From positions 1 through 64,000 of the forward strand of contig JACPOD010000023.1 of the NCBI GenBank assembly GCA_016185185.1: 64,000 nt of DNA, given 5' to 3'. Positions 9,987-18,922 of this stretch are shown in pieces. The DNA comes from Sphingobacteriales bacterium. Lineage in GTDB: Bacteria; Bacteroidota; Bacteroidia; Chitinophagales; Chitinophagaceae. The notes beneath the pieces are model-generated. The model was not told where the DNA came from. It saw only the letters and a list, made by a program, of their open reading frames with translations, and made no database searches. A program made the translations under genes and the position numbers. Numbering within the stretch: position 1 is the first letter of the stretch; each line of letters begins with the position of its first letter.

Positions 9987-10949
9987 ATGAAAGAGGCAAA
10001 AGATTTAATAAAACAAGAATTACTTCAGTTTGAAGGGAAATTTAACGAGGCAGTGGCCAGCCGGGTGGCTTTACTAGACCGGATAATGAAATTTATCATT
10101 AAACGTAAAGGAAAGCAGCTACGGCCCATGTTTGTGTTTCTTTCCGCCAAATTGAATGGCGAAGTAAATGACGTTACCTACCGGGCCGCCTCACTTGTAG
10201 AAATTCTGCATACTGCCACCCTGGTTCACGATGATGTAGTAGATGAATCTTTTGAACGGAGGGGTTTCTTTTCCATTAATGCTTTATGGAAAAATAAAGT
10301 GGCGGTCTTAGTTGGAGATTATTTATTGTCAAAAGGTTTATTGCTGTCTTTAAATAGCGAGGATTATAAAATATTGCAAATACTTTCTACCGCAGTTAAA
10401 GAAATGAGTGAAGGGGAACTATTGCAAATAGAAAAGTCCCGCAACTTAAACTTGAAAGAAGAAATTTATTTTGAAATTATCCGGTCTAAAACGGCTTCGT
10501 TATTATCATCTGCCTGTGCTGCCGGTGCCTGGAGTACCAGTAAAGATGAAATAGTAACAGAGAAAATGCGCCAGTTTGGCGAAAAAGTAGGACTGGCGTT
10601 TCAAATAAAAGATGATTTATTTGATTATGGCAATGATGCCATTGGTAAACCAACCGGTAACGATATAAAAGAAAAGAAATTAACTCTTCCCCTTATTTAC
10701 ACACTGAATAATTGTGACAATTTTGCCCGCAGAAAAATAATTCATATTGTTAAAAACAATAACAAGGATAAAGAAAAAGTAAAGTGGGTGATAGATATGG
10801 TTGTTAAAACAGGCGGTATTGCTTACGCTGAAAAGAAAATGATAGAAATTAAAAATGAAGCATTATCCATTCTGTACACTTTCCCGGATAATGAAATTCG
10901 GGAAGGCCTTAAACAACTGGTGGAATATACAACTGACAGAAAATATTAA
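9987..10949 (+). CDS. Polyprenyl synthetase
   Basis: LVHDDVVDESFERRG and IKDDLFDYGND aspartate-rich motifs. Confidence 0.95.
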   Translation: MKEAKDLIKQELLQFEGKFNEAVASRVALLDRIMKFIIKRKGKQLRPMFVFLSAKLNGEVNDVTYRAASLVEILHTATLVHDDVVDESFERRGFFSINALWKNKVAVLVGDYLLSKGLLLSLNSEDYKILQILSTAVKEMSEGELLQIEKSRNLNLKEEIYFEIIRSKTASLLSSACAAGAWSTSKDEIVTEKMRQFGEKVGLAFQIKDDLFDYGNDAIGKPTGNDIKEKKLTLPLIYTLNNCDNFARRKIIHIVKNNNKDKEKVKWVIDMVVKTGGIAYAEKKMIEIKNEALSILYTFPDNEIREGLKQLVEYTTDRKY

Positions 10950-10954
10950 CAGAG

Positions 10955-12661
10955 ATGGAGAAGAGATGGAAAATACTTTCTGCTGATCCTGAAAAAGTAA
11001 AAACACTTTACGCAACACTAAAAATACACCAGGCCATTTGTAAAATTTTAGTCCAAAGAAAGCTTGATGATTTTGAAAAAGCCAAAAACTATTACCGCCC
11101 GCAATTAAAAGATTTGCATGATCCGATGCTGATGAAGGACATGCAAAAAGCTGTGGACAGAATCCTTTCAGCTTTTCAGCAAAAAGAAAAAATGTTAGTA
11201 TTTGGAGATTATGATGTGGATGGCACAACTTCTGTTGCCTGCATGTTTCAATTCCTTAATCGTATTTACGAACCATCTTTACTGGATTTTTATATCCCCC
11301 ACCGTTACAGAGAAGGATATGGGGTTTCTAAAGCAGGAATTGATTTTGCAAAAGAGAATGGATTTACTCTAATAATCTCTCTCGATTGTGGAATTAAGTC
11401 TGTTGACCTGATTAAATATGCAAGAGAAATTGGAATAGAATTTATTATTTGCGACCACCATTTACCAGATGCAGAACTTCCGCCTGCCATTGCAATTCTT
11501 AACCCCAAACAAACCGATTGTAATTATCCGTACAAAGAATTATGTGGTTGTGGTGTAGGATTCAAATTAATTACAGCATTAGCCAACAATTTTGGATTTG
11601 CGGATGAATATATGTATGAATACCTGGATTTAATTGCTACTGCCATAGCTGCTGATATCGTTCCCATCACAGGTGAAAACAGGATAATGGCATATCATGG
11701 ATTAAAGAAGGCCAATACTAATCCCAACCTCGGTATAAAAGCATTAAAACAATTAAGTGGCTTACAAAAAGAAATGCATATAACCAATCTTGTTTTTATG
11801 ATCGCACCGAGAGTAAATGCAGCAGGGAGAATGGATGATGCCACCAAAGTTGTTCAAATGTTTGTTTCTAAATCAGACGAAGAAGCTTTGAGTTTTGCTG
11901 AGCAATTACACAGCGATAATACGGACCGAAAAGAAGCGGATAGCAGTATTACAGAAGAGGCATTGGCCATCATTAACGCAGATGAAAAATTAATTAATCG
12001 CAAATCAACAGTATTATATCAACCACATTGGCATAAAGGGGTGGTGGGCATTGTAGCATCCAGGTTAATTGAGCACTTTTACCGGCCCACAATTGTACTT
12101 ACCAAAAGCGGTGAAGTATTAGGCGGCAGTGCCCGTAGTGTGCCGGGGTTTAATTTATATGAAGCCATACATGCCTGCCGGGAACATTTGCTGGGTTATG
12201 GGGGCCACTTTGCAGCAGCCGGTATGACTTTGTTGCCAGAACAATTTGAACAACTCAGCAATAAATTTGAAGAAGTGGTTGCTGCAACCATTGACCCACA
12301 ACTACTGATACCTGAAATCATTATTGATGCAGAAATAGAATTAAAAGACATCAAACAACCTTTCTTCAACATCATCTCGCAAATGGAACCTTATGGGCCG
12401 GAGAATATGCGGCCTGTTTTTATAACCCGGAATGTAATGGATACCGGCTGGAGCCGCATTGTAAAAGAACAGCATATCAAATTTGTATTAAGGCAGGGAA
12501 ATATTACTGTTAACGGTATTGGTTTTAATATGGCACATAAATTTCCATTATTGCAAATGAAAAAGCCTGTTGACATTGTTTATACATTGGATGAAAATGA
12601 ATGGAACGGCGAAAAATCAATCCAGATAAAGATGATTGATTTGAAACTTTCTGACAAATAA
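10955..12661 (+). CDS. recJ: Single-stranded-DNA-specific exonuclease RecJ
   Basis: VFGDYDVDGTTSVA, ICDHHLPD, LGGSARSVPGFNLYEAI. Confidence 0.96.
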   Translation: MEKRWKILSADPEKVKTLYATLKIHQAICKILVQRKLDDFEKAKNYYRPQLKDLHDPMLMKDMQKAVDRILSAFQQKEKMLVFGDYDVDGTTSVACMFQFLNRIYEPSLLDFYIPHRYREGYGVSKAGIDFAKENGFTLIISLDCGIKSVDLIKYAREIGIEFIICDHHLPDAELPPAIAILNPKQTDCNYPYKELCGCGVGFKLITALANNFGFADEYMYEYLDLIATAIAADIVPITGENRIMAYHGLKKANTNPNLGIKALKQLSGLQKEMHITNLVFMIAPRVNAAGRMDDATKVVQMFVSKSDEEALSFAEQLHSDNTDRKEADSSITEEALAIINADEKLINRKSTVLYQPHWHKGVVGIVASRLIEHFYRPTIVLTKSGEVLGGSARSVPGFNLYEAIHACREHLLGYGGHFAAAGMTLLPEQFEQLSNKFEEVVAATIDPQLLIPEIIIDAEIELKDIKQPFFNIISQMEPYGPENMRPVFITRNVMDTGWSRIVKEQHIKFVLRQGNITVNGIGFNMAHKFPLLQMKKPVDIVYTLDENEWNGEKSIQIKMIDLKLSDK

Positions 12662-12692
12662 AAACCCGCCTTTTCAGCGGGTTTTTATTTTA
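12660..12692. terminator. Bidirectional terminator between recJ and htpG
   Basis: aaaacccgccttttcagcgggtttttatttt. Confidence 0.8.
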
Positions 12693-14573
12693 TTCACTCA
12701 TTACGATCTTAGTCTTCTCCTTTTCTTTCAATAAATCAACACTCCGGTTTATAAAATCAGTTAATTGATTTCCTTTTAATAATCCTTGTGATAACAAGGC
12801 CAAATCAGCCAGGTTATGAACTACCTTATCCTGTTTTTCTTTATCTGTTTCTGCCAATACATTTTGATAAATCGGGTGATTACCGTTTACAGTTAATGTA
12901 ACCTCATCGGGCATGTTTGCATAAAAACTTCCCATGGGGCCGCTCATGGCTGCCATATCTTTCATACGGCGCATAAACTCGGGTCTTGTTGCTACTACCG
13001 GCAATGCACCTGTACTCAATCCTTTTACTTCAACGGTCACATGCAGATCAGGTATTTCCCTGGAAAATAATTCTTTCAGTTTTGCTTCTTCTTCCTTATT
13101 TAATACACTTTCATTTAGTTCCTGCTTATCAATTAAATTGTCAACAATGTCTGCATCCACTCGCACAAAATGTACTTGTTCCCATTTCATCTCCATCTGA
13201 TTTATAAATGAAGCATCTACAATCGTTTCTAATTTCACCACCACATATCCTTTGTTGTTGCAGGCTTTAATATAAGCATCCTGCTGTACAGGATTAGTGG
13301 TGTAAAGAATTACCAGCTTACCATCTTTATTCTTTTGCAGTGCTTCCGTGGCTGTTCTGTACTCATCCAGCGTATAAAACTTTGCAGCCGGGCTTTTCTC
13401 TCCTCCTTTGGGGGAGCCGGAGGGGGCCTCTTCCATTATGTGAAATTTATTGGCCTTATCTAAAAACTTATCATCCATCATCATACCGTACTTCACAAAT
13501 AAGCCAAGGCTTTCCCATTTCTCTTCAAAAGAATTTCTTTCTTTATTAAATATCTCTTCTAATTTATCAGCCACTTTTTTGGTGATGTGGGCATTGATCT
13601 TTTTTACATTGGGGTCGCCCTGTAAATAACTGCGGCTTACATTGAGTGGAATATCGGGACTGTCAATCACTCCCTGCAAGAGCATTAAAAATTCCGGAAC
13701 AATATCTTTTACTTCATCGGTAACAAATACCTGGTTACAGTATAATTGTATTTTATCTTTCTGTATTTCGTAGCTCTGTTTTATTTTGGGGAAATACAAA
13801 ATACCAGTTAGGTTAAATGGATAATCAACATTGAGGTGTATCCAGAACAACGGCGTTTCATTATAAGGATATAATTCTTTGTAGAAGTTTTGATAATCAT
13901 CGGCTGTTAATTCAGATGGTTTTTTTGTCCATGCAGGATTTGTATTATTAACCTGTTTGTCTTCAAAGAAGATAGGCACGGGAAGAAAGCGGCAGAATTT
14001 ATTAAGCATACTGCTGATTCTGTCTGCTTCTAAAAATTCTTTACTGTCATCACCAATATGTAAAACAATATCGGTTCCCCTTGATTCTTTCTCTGTTTCA
14101 TCCAAACTATATTCGGGGCTGCCATCACATTCCCATCTCACTGCTTTTGCATCTTCTTTAAAACTTTTGGTAATTGCTTCCACTTTATCACTCACCATAA
14201 AAGAGGAATAAAAACCCAAACCAAATTTTCCAATGATGCTGTTTTCATTCTGGCCCTGGTATTTTTTTACAAATTCTTCTGCACCGCTAAAAGCCACCTG
14301 GTTAATGTATTTCTCCACTTCTTCGGCAGTCATACCAAGTCCTTTGTCAGAAATAGTGATAGTTTTATTGGCTGCATCTAATTTTACATCAATCCTCAAT
14401 TCACCTAAATCCCCTTTGGCTTCGCCGATGGATGAAAGTGTTTTTAATTTTTGGGTGGCGTCCACAGCATTGCTGATCAGTTCACGGAGAAAAATTTCGT
14501 GGTCGCTGTAAAGAAATTTTTTAATGATGGGAAAAATATTTTCCGTTTCTACCCTGATGCTTCCTTTTTGCAT
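12690..14573 (-). CDS. htpG: Molecular chaperone HtpG (Hsp90)
   Basis: DHEIFLRELISNAVDATQKLK, GKFGLGFYSSFMVSDKVE; carries insertion APSGSPKGGEKSP. Confidence 0.97.
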   Translation of the reverse strand: MQKGSIRVETENIFPIIKKFLYSDHEIFLRELISNAVDATQKLKTLSSIGEAKGDLGELRIDVKLDAANKTITISDKGLGMTAEEVEKYINQVAFSGAEEFVKKYQGQNENSIIGKFGLGFYSSFMVSDKVEAITKSFKEDAKAVRWECDGSPEYSLDETEKESRGTDIVLHIGDDSKEFLEADRISSMLNKFCRFLPVPIFFEDKQVNNTNPAWTKKPSELTADDYQNFYKELYPYNETPLFWIHLNVDYPFNLTGILYFPKIKQSYEIQKDKIQLYCNQVFVTDEVKDIVPEFLMLLQGVIDSPDIPLNVSRSYLQGDPNVKKINAHITKKVADKLEEIFNKERNSFEEKWESLGLFVKYGMMMDDKFLDKANKFHIMEEAPSGSPKGGEKSPAAKFYTLDEYRTATEALQKNKDGKLVILYTTNPVQQDAYIKACNNKGYVVVKLETIVDASFINQMEMKWEQVHFVRVDADIVDNLIDKQELNESVLNKEEEAKLKELFSREIPDLHVTVEVKGLSTGALPVVATRPEFMRRMKDMAAMSGPMGSFYANMPDEVTLTVNGNHPIYQNVLAETDKEKQDKVVHNLADLALLSQGLLKGNQLTDFINRSVDLLKEKEKTKIVMSE

Positions 14574-14793
14574 AAAAGTCTTTTTTATAACTGAATTGGT
14601 TTTTCAAATAAAATGCCACAACATTTTTTGTGACAGGTTGGCAAAATTAGGGGGATATAAAGCAATTTTTTCAGAAATAAAGAGGATATTCGCCTTTTGC
14701 ATTTCCCTTATCTCCGGTTTTTATCATCATTCCTTGTCCTGCTTTTTTCATCAGTAAAATAAAAGGCAACAAACTGCCCAATAATGGCAACAG

Positions 14794-16029
14794 ATGATTA
14801 CAATATACAGACGTTTACTGTGGGTAATACCTGCATGTATTTTAATTATTGAAACCAAAGCCCAGCTAACTGCCGATACACTAAAAGTGGTAAACTGGAA
14901 TATGGAATGGTTTGGCAGTGTGTCCAACGGACCGGGTGATGTAAATGTACAGCAGGCCAATGCACAAACAGTGATTCAAAACTTAAATGCTGATGTATAT
15001 GCCTTAGTGGAAGTGGTGGATATTGCCCGTTTGCAAAACATAGTAAATGCAATGCCGGGTTACAGTTTAATAGTAAGCGATTTTTGTTCAAGCGGCAGCA
15101 GTGTTGCCAGTTGCGCCATTGCACAAAAATTAGCTTTTGTGTACCGCAACAGTAAAGTAAATAAAGTAAGAACTTACGGTGTGCTGAGAAGTGGTGGCAG
15201 TTCAACAGCCAGTTATAACTGGGCAGCCGGTCGTTTTCCATTTTTGATGGAAGCAGATGTTACACTTAACAATACCATACAACGTATTTCATTTATTGTG
15301 ATACATGCCAAAGCCAATACCGGTACCAGTACTGAAAAAATAACTTCCTACAACAGGAGAAGGGATGGTATAACAGAAGTAAGAGATTCACTCAACCTTC
15401 AATACCCAACAAGTAATTTTATTTTGCTGGGCGATTATAATGATGATTTGGATAATACCATTGTAACCGAACTGCTGCCGGTAACAGCCTCTTCGTACAG
15501 CCCGGTATTAAACCAGCCGGACAAATATGTGCCGGTAACACTGCCGCTGAGTTTGGCCAATCAATCTTCCACCGCTTTTTTCCCCAATATAATTGACCAT
15601 GTAATGCTAAGTAATGAAATGAACAATTATTATGTGGCCAATTCTGCAAAAATTATGAAACAGGAAGTGGAAAGCTGGGTCACCAATTATGCAAACACCA
15701 CCAGCGACCATTACCCGGTGCAGACAAAATATTTTTATAATTCCACGATTACAGGTATCAATTCCATCAGCAATGAAAAAAGTTTTGCCATTCAATCAGT
15801 CATACATAATGGCTTTAACCTGGATGTTTTCATATCCGATAAAAAAAGAAACCGGTTAAACTTACAGTTGATTGATCTTAACGGAAGGGTTTTACTACAG
15901 CAAATTTTTAAAACGGCTTCCGGGATAAATAAAATTGTGCTTCATTCATCCGTCCTTGCTTCAGGAATTTATTTTTTGAAGGTTAATGGAAGCGAAGGGA
16001 GCATTGTTCAAAAGGTTGTGATTTATTAA
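14794..16029 (+). CDS. Endonuclease/exonuclease/phosphatase-family protein with C-terminal T9SS sorting domain
   Basis: VVNWNMEWFGS, LLGDYNDD, DHYPV; C-terminal LNGRVLLQQIF...GIYFLKVNGSEGSIVQKVVIY. Confidence 0.88.
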   Translation: MITIYRRLLWVIPACILIIETKAQLTADTLKVVNWNMEWFGSVSNGPGDVNVQQANAQTVIQNLNADVYALVEVVDIARLQNIVNAMPGYSLIVSDFCSSGSSVASCAIAQKLAFVYRNSKVNKVRTYGVLRSGGSSTASYNWAAGRFPFLMEADVTLNNTIQRISFIVIHAKANTGTSTEKITSYNRRRDGITEVRDSLNLQYPTSNFILLGDYNDDLDNTIVTELLPVTASSYSPVLNQPDKYVPVTLPLSLANQSSTAFFPNIIDHVMLSNEMNNYYVANSAKIMKQEVESWVTNYANTTSDHYPVQTKYFYNSTITGINSISNEKSFAIQSVIHNGFNLDVFISDKKRNRLNLQLIDLNGRVLLQQIFKTASGINKIVLHSSVLASGIYFLKVNGSEGSIVQKVVIY

Positions 16030-16183
16030 GTTTTAAATATCTTTCCCCTCCCCAAAACTTTTTAAGTTAGGCCTTTGCCCTTAAGCAGTAATACCCTACC
16101 TTTGCTGCCCCTAAGTTAAAACTGATTTTTTCAGCCAAAAAACATAAGGGATAAACAATTATTTAAAAACAAAAATCAGGGAA

Positions 16184-16540
16184 ATGAACAACTACGAATT
16201 GATGGTGATTTTTACCCCTGTGCTATCTGACGAAGATTACAAATCTGAGCAGAAAAAAATTGCTTCCCTCGTTAAAGCTAATGGTGGTGAAGTATTGCAC
16301 GAAAACCCCTGGGGACTGAAATCACTGGCGTACCCCATTGCCAAAAAAACCACCGGTTTATATTGGGTAATGGAATACAAGGCGCCATCCGACTTCAATG
16401 AGAAGCTGAAAATCCAGCTTTTGCGTGACGAAGCAGTAATGCGTCACATGTTCACTGCACTCGATAAATACGCCGTCGAGTACAATGCAAGAAAGAGAAG
16501 TGGTGTAGCATCTGCAAACGAAAAATTAGTGGAGGCTTAA
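16184..16540 (+). CDS. rpsF: 30S ribosomal protein S6
   Basis: [45 protein letters not shown]. Confidence 0.97.
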   Translation: MNNYELMVIFTPVLSDEDYKSEQKKIASLVKANGGEVLHENPWGLKSLAYPIAKKTTGLYWVMEYKAPSDFNEKLKIQLLRDEAVMRHMFTALDKYAVEYNARKRSGVASANEKLVEA

Positions 16541-16544
16541 TACC

Positions 16545-16808
16545 ATGGCAAAAAACGAAATCAAATACTTAACGGCAATGAAGGCTGAAAAGCCCCGCAA
16601 AAAATATTGCCGTTTTAAGAAAATGGGCATCCGCTATATTGATTACAAGGATGCTGAATTTTTAAAGAAATTCCTGAATGAACAGGGTAAAATGTTACCC
16701 CGCCGTATTACAGGTAACTCTTTAAAGTTCCAGCGTAAAGTAAGCGATGCTATCAAAAAAGCCCGTCAAATGGCATTGTTACCTTATGTAACTGATTTAA
16801 TGAAATAA
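16545..16808 (+). CDS. rpsR: 30S ribosomal protein S18
   Basis: [45 protein letters not shown]. Confidence 0.97.
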   Translation: MAKNEIKYLTAMKAEKPRKKYCRFKKMGIRYIDYKDAEFLKKFLNEQGKMLPRRITGNSLKFQRKVSDAIKKARQMALLPYVTDLMK

Positions 16809-16916
16809 GAACCCCACCCCTTAAAGGGGCAAAGGCAAAAACAATTTTTCTTTAACCACCCTAATCCCCAAAAAAGGGAGAAAGTTCTGAAAGGAATTGG
16901 GTAAAAATGCAAAACA

Positions 16917-17363
16917 ATGCAGGTAATTTTAATTCAGGATGTAAATAATTTAGGCGGCGCCCACGAAGTTGTAAAAGTTCGTAATGGGTATGCACGTAAC
17001 TATTTAATCCCTCAAAAAATGGCGGTGGAAGCTTCCCCATCCAACATGGCTCAGCTAAATGAGCGTATGAAACAATTACAAAAGAAAGAAGCCAAATTAT
17101 TGGCAGAAATCAATAGTGTAATTGCCAAATTACAGGAAGGTCCTTTGAAAATTGGTGCTAAAACAGGTACCAGTGGTAAAATCTTCGGTAGCGTAACCTC
17201 TGTTCAGATCTCCCGGGCTATACGTGAACAAAAGGGATACGAAATTGACCGTCGCCGCATTACTATTACAGACGAGGTGAAGGAATTAGGAACATACAAA
17301 GCAAAAATCGACTTTGGTAACGGAAACGAAACCGAAGTGGAATTTGAAGTTGTAGCGGAGTAA
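16917..17363 (+). CDS. rplI: 50S ribosomal protein L9
   Basis: MQVILIQDVNNLGGAHEVVKVRNGYARNYLIPQKMA. Confidence 0.97.
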   Translation: MQVILIQDVNNLGGAHEVVKVRNGYARNYLIPQKMAVEASPSNMAQLNERMKQLQKKEAKLLAEINSVIAKLQEGPLKIGAKTGTSGKIFGSVTSVQISRAIREQKGYEIDRRRITITDEVKELGTYKAKIDFGNGNETEVEFEVVAE

Positions 17364-17387
17364 TTCTTCCATATAAAACACTTGTTA

Positions 17388-17420
17388 GTCCCCTCCCGGC
17401 AGGGGACTTTTTATTTTTAG
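17388..17420 (+). terminator. Intrinsic terminator of the rplI operon
   Basis: agtcccctcccggcaggggactttttattttt. Confidence 0.8.
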
Positions 17421-17516
17421 GCACTTTAGCAAAAAATACTATCTTTACTTTAGCTCTTTATGCAGATAGTTTTTATCAATGGCTGACCTCCAGTTAACCT
17501 TATCGGTTTTTCAGTA

Positions 17517-17582
17517 CATTGTAACAGCTTATTGCATTTGGGTTTTAAAAGTTTTTTTTTCATTAAATTAATTGTTACAATG
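17517..17582 (+). promoter_or_regulatory. 5'UTR inverted repeat sequestering the RRM gene start codon
   Basis: cattgtaaca (17517-17526) and tgttacaatg (17573-17582), perfect 10-bp arms; the 3' arm contains the ATG (17580-17582). Confidence 0.55.
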
Positions 17583-18044
17583 AACATTTACGTAGGAAAC
17601 CTCTCCTGGGAAATGACAGAGGATGACTTAAGGACCCTTTTCGAACAGTATGGCACCGTGGCCAGTGTTAAAATTATCAACGACAAATTTACCGGTCGCA
17701 GTAAAGGTTTTGGCTTTGTTGAAATGCCAGAAGCAACTGAAGCACAAAATGCATTAAGCAGCTTATACGACAAAGAAGTAATGGGTCGTAACCTTAAACT
17801 AAATGAAGCAGAAGAAAAACCAGAACGCAGTGGCGGCGGTGGATTCCGTGGCGGCGGCGGTGGTGGTGGATTCCGTGGTGGCGGCGGTGGCCGTGGCGGC
17901 GGTGGTGGTTACAAAGGTGGCGGCGGTGGCGGCCGCGGTGGCGGCGGTTACAAAGGTGGCGGCGGTGGCGGCTACAACCGTGACCGTGGTAATGGCGGTG
18001 GCGGTGGTGGTTACAACCGTGACCGTGGTGGTAACGATTATTAA
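17580..18044 (+). CDS. RRM RNA-binding protein with glycine-rich C-terminus
   Basis: RNP motifs IYVGNL and KGFGFVEM, GGGGGFRGGG/GGGYNRDRG tail. Confidence 0.95.
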   Translation: MNIYVGNLSWEMTEDDLRTLFEQYGTVASVKIINDKFTGRSKGFGFVEMPEATEAQNALSSLYDKEVMGRNLKLNEAEEKPERSGGGGFRGGGGGGGFRGGGGGRGGGGGYKGGGGGGRGGGGYKGGGGGGYNRDRGNGGGGGGYNRDRGGNDY

Positions 18045-18069
18045 TCTCCTCTCTTCCGAATAAAAATTT

Positions 18070-18096
18070 AATCCCGCTTTGGCGGGATTTTTATTT
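18070..18096 (+). terminator. Intrinsic terminator
   Basis: aatcccgctttggcgggatttttatttt. Confidence 0.85.
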
Positions 18097-18116
18097 TCAA
18101 TAAAATTAAATGATCA

Positions 18117-18898
18117 ATGAGTGAAATAAAATTTTCACCGGTTATTGCTGGCACCATGAAATGGGGTGTATGGGGAAGTAAGTTCGATACCAATGAATAT
18201 CTGCAGTTAATAGATGATTGTATGCAGATGGGTGTTACTACTTTTGACCATGCAGATATTTATGGTCATTACACAACGGAAGAAGAATTTGGAAAAGCAC
18301 TGGCAGAAAGAAAAGAGTTGCGTTCTCAAATGCAACTAATAACCAAGTGTGGAATTAAAATGGTTACTCCCAACCAGCCGCATCATGCCATCAAGCATTA
18401 TGATACTTCCAAAGAACACATCATTCACTCCGCCCATCTTTCATTAAAACATTTACATACTGATTATATTGACCTGCTGTTGATCCATCGTCCTGATCCA
18501 TTAATGCATCCTGATGAAATTGCTGAAGCATTTACACAATTAAAAGAACAGGGAAAAGTGTTACACTTTGGTGTTTCTAATTTCACTCCATCACAAGTGG
18601 AAATGATTGCTTCAAGATTTCCAATTCTAACTAATCAAATAGAAATATCTATCCTTTATCTGAAACCTTTTATTGATGGAACACTGGATCAATGCATCAC
18701 AAAAAATATTATTCCTACTGCCTGGAGCCCATTGGGAGGAGGAAATTTATTTGCATTGGCACAGGAAGATGAAAGGGCGAAAAGAATTATTGCAGTGGCT
18801 GATATTTTGGCGGAGAAATATTCCGTAGCACCAGGAATGGTTCATGTTGTGGAGAGCTTCTACTGGACATGAAGTAGCGTAAAAACACCCCTGCCCCT
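18117..18898 (+). pseudogene. Aldo/keto reductase (YdhF-like) with apparent internal deletion and frameshift near the C-terminus
   Basis: ORF 18117..18872 matches the aldo/keto reductase core (TFDHADIYGHYTTEEEFGKAL, HFGVSNFTPSQVEM) but ends VAPGMVHVVESFYWT; the expected C-terminal MLWRASTGHEVA is in another frame ending about 18885. Confidence 0.7.
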
Positions 18899-18922
18899 AA
18901 AGGGGTTTTAATAACAATCATT

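Noticed and set aside
17828-18030. GGC/GGT repeat tract as a mobile or regulatory repeat
   Set aside because: It is coding for the glycine-rich tail common in RRM proteins.
17803-18063. Val/Ala-rich 86-aa ORF overlapping the RRM gene
   Set aside because: It is an alternative-frame reading of the GGN glycine-repeat DNA.
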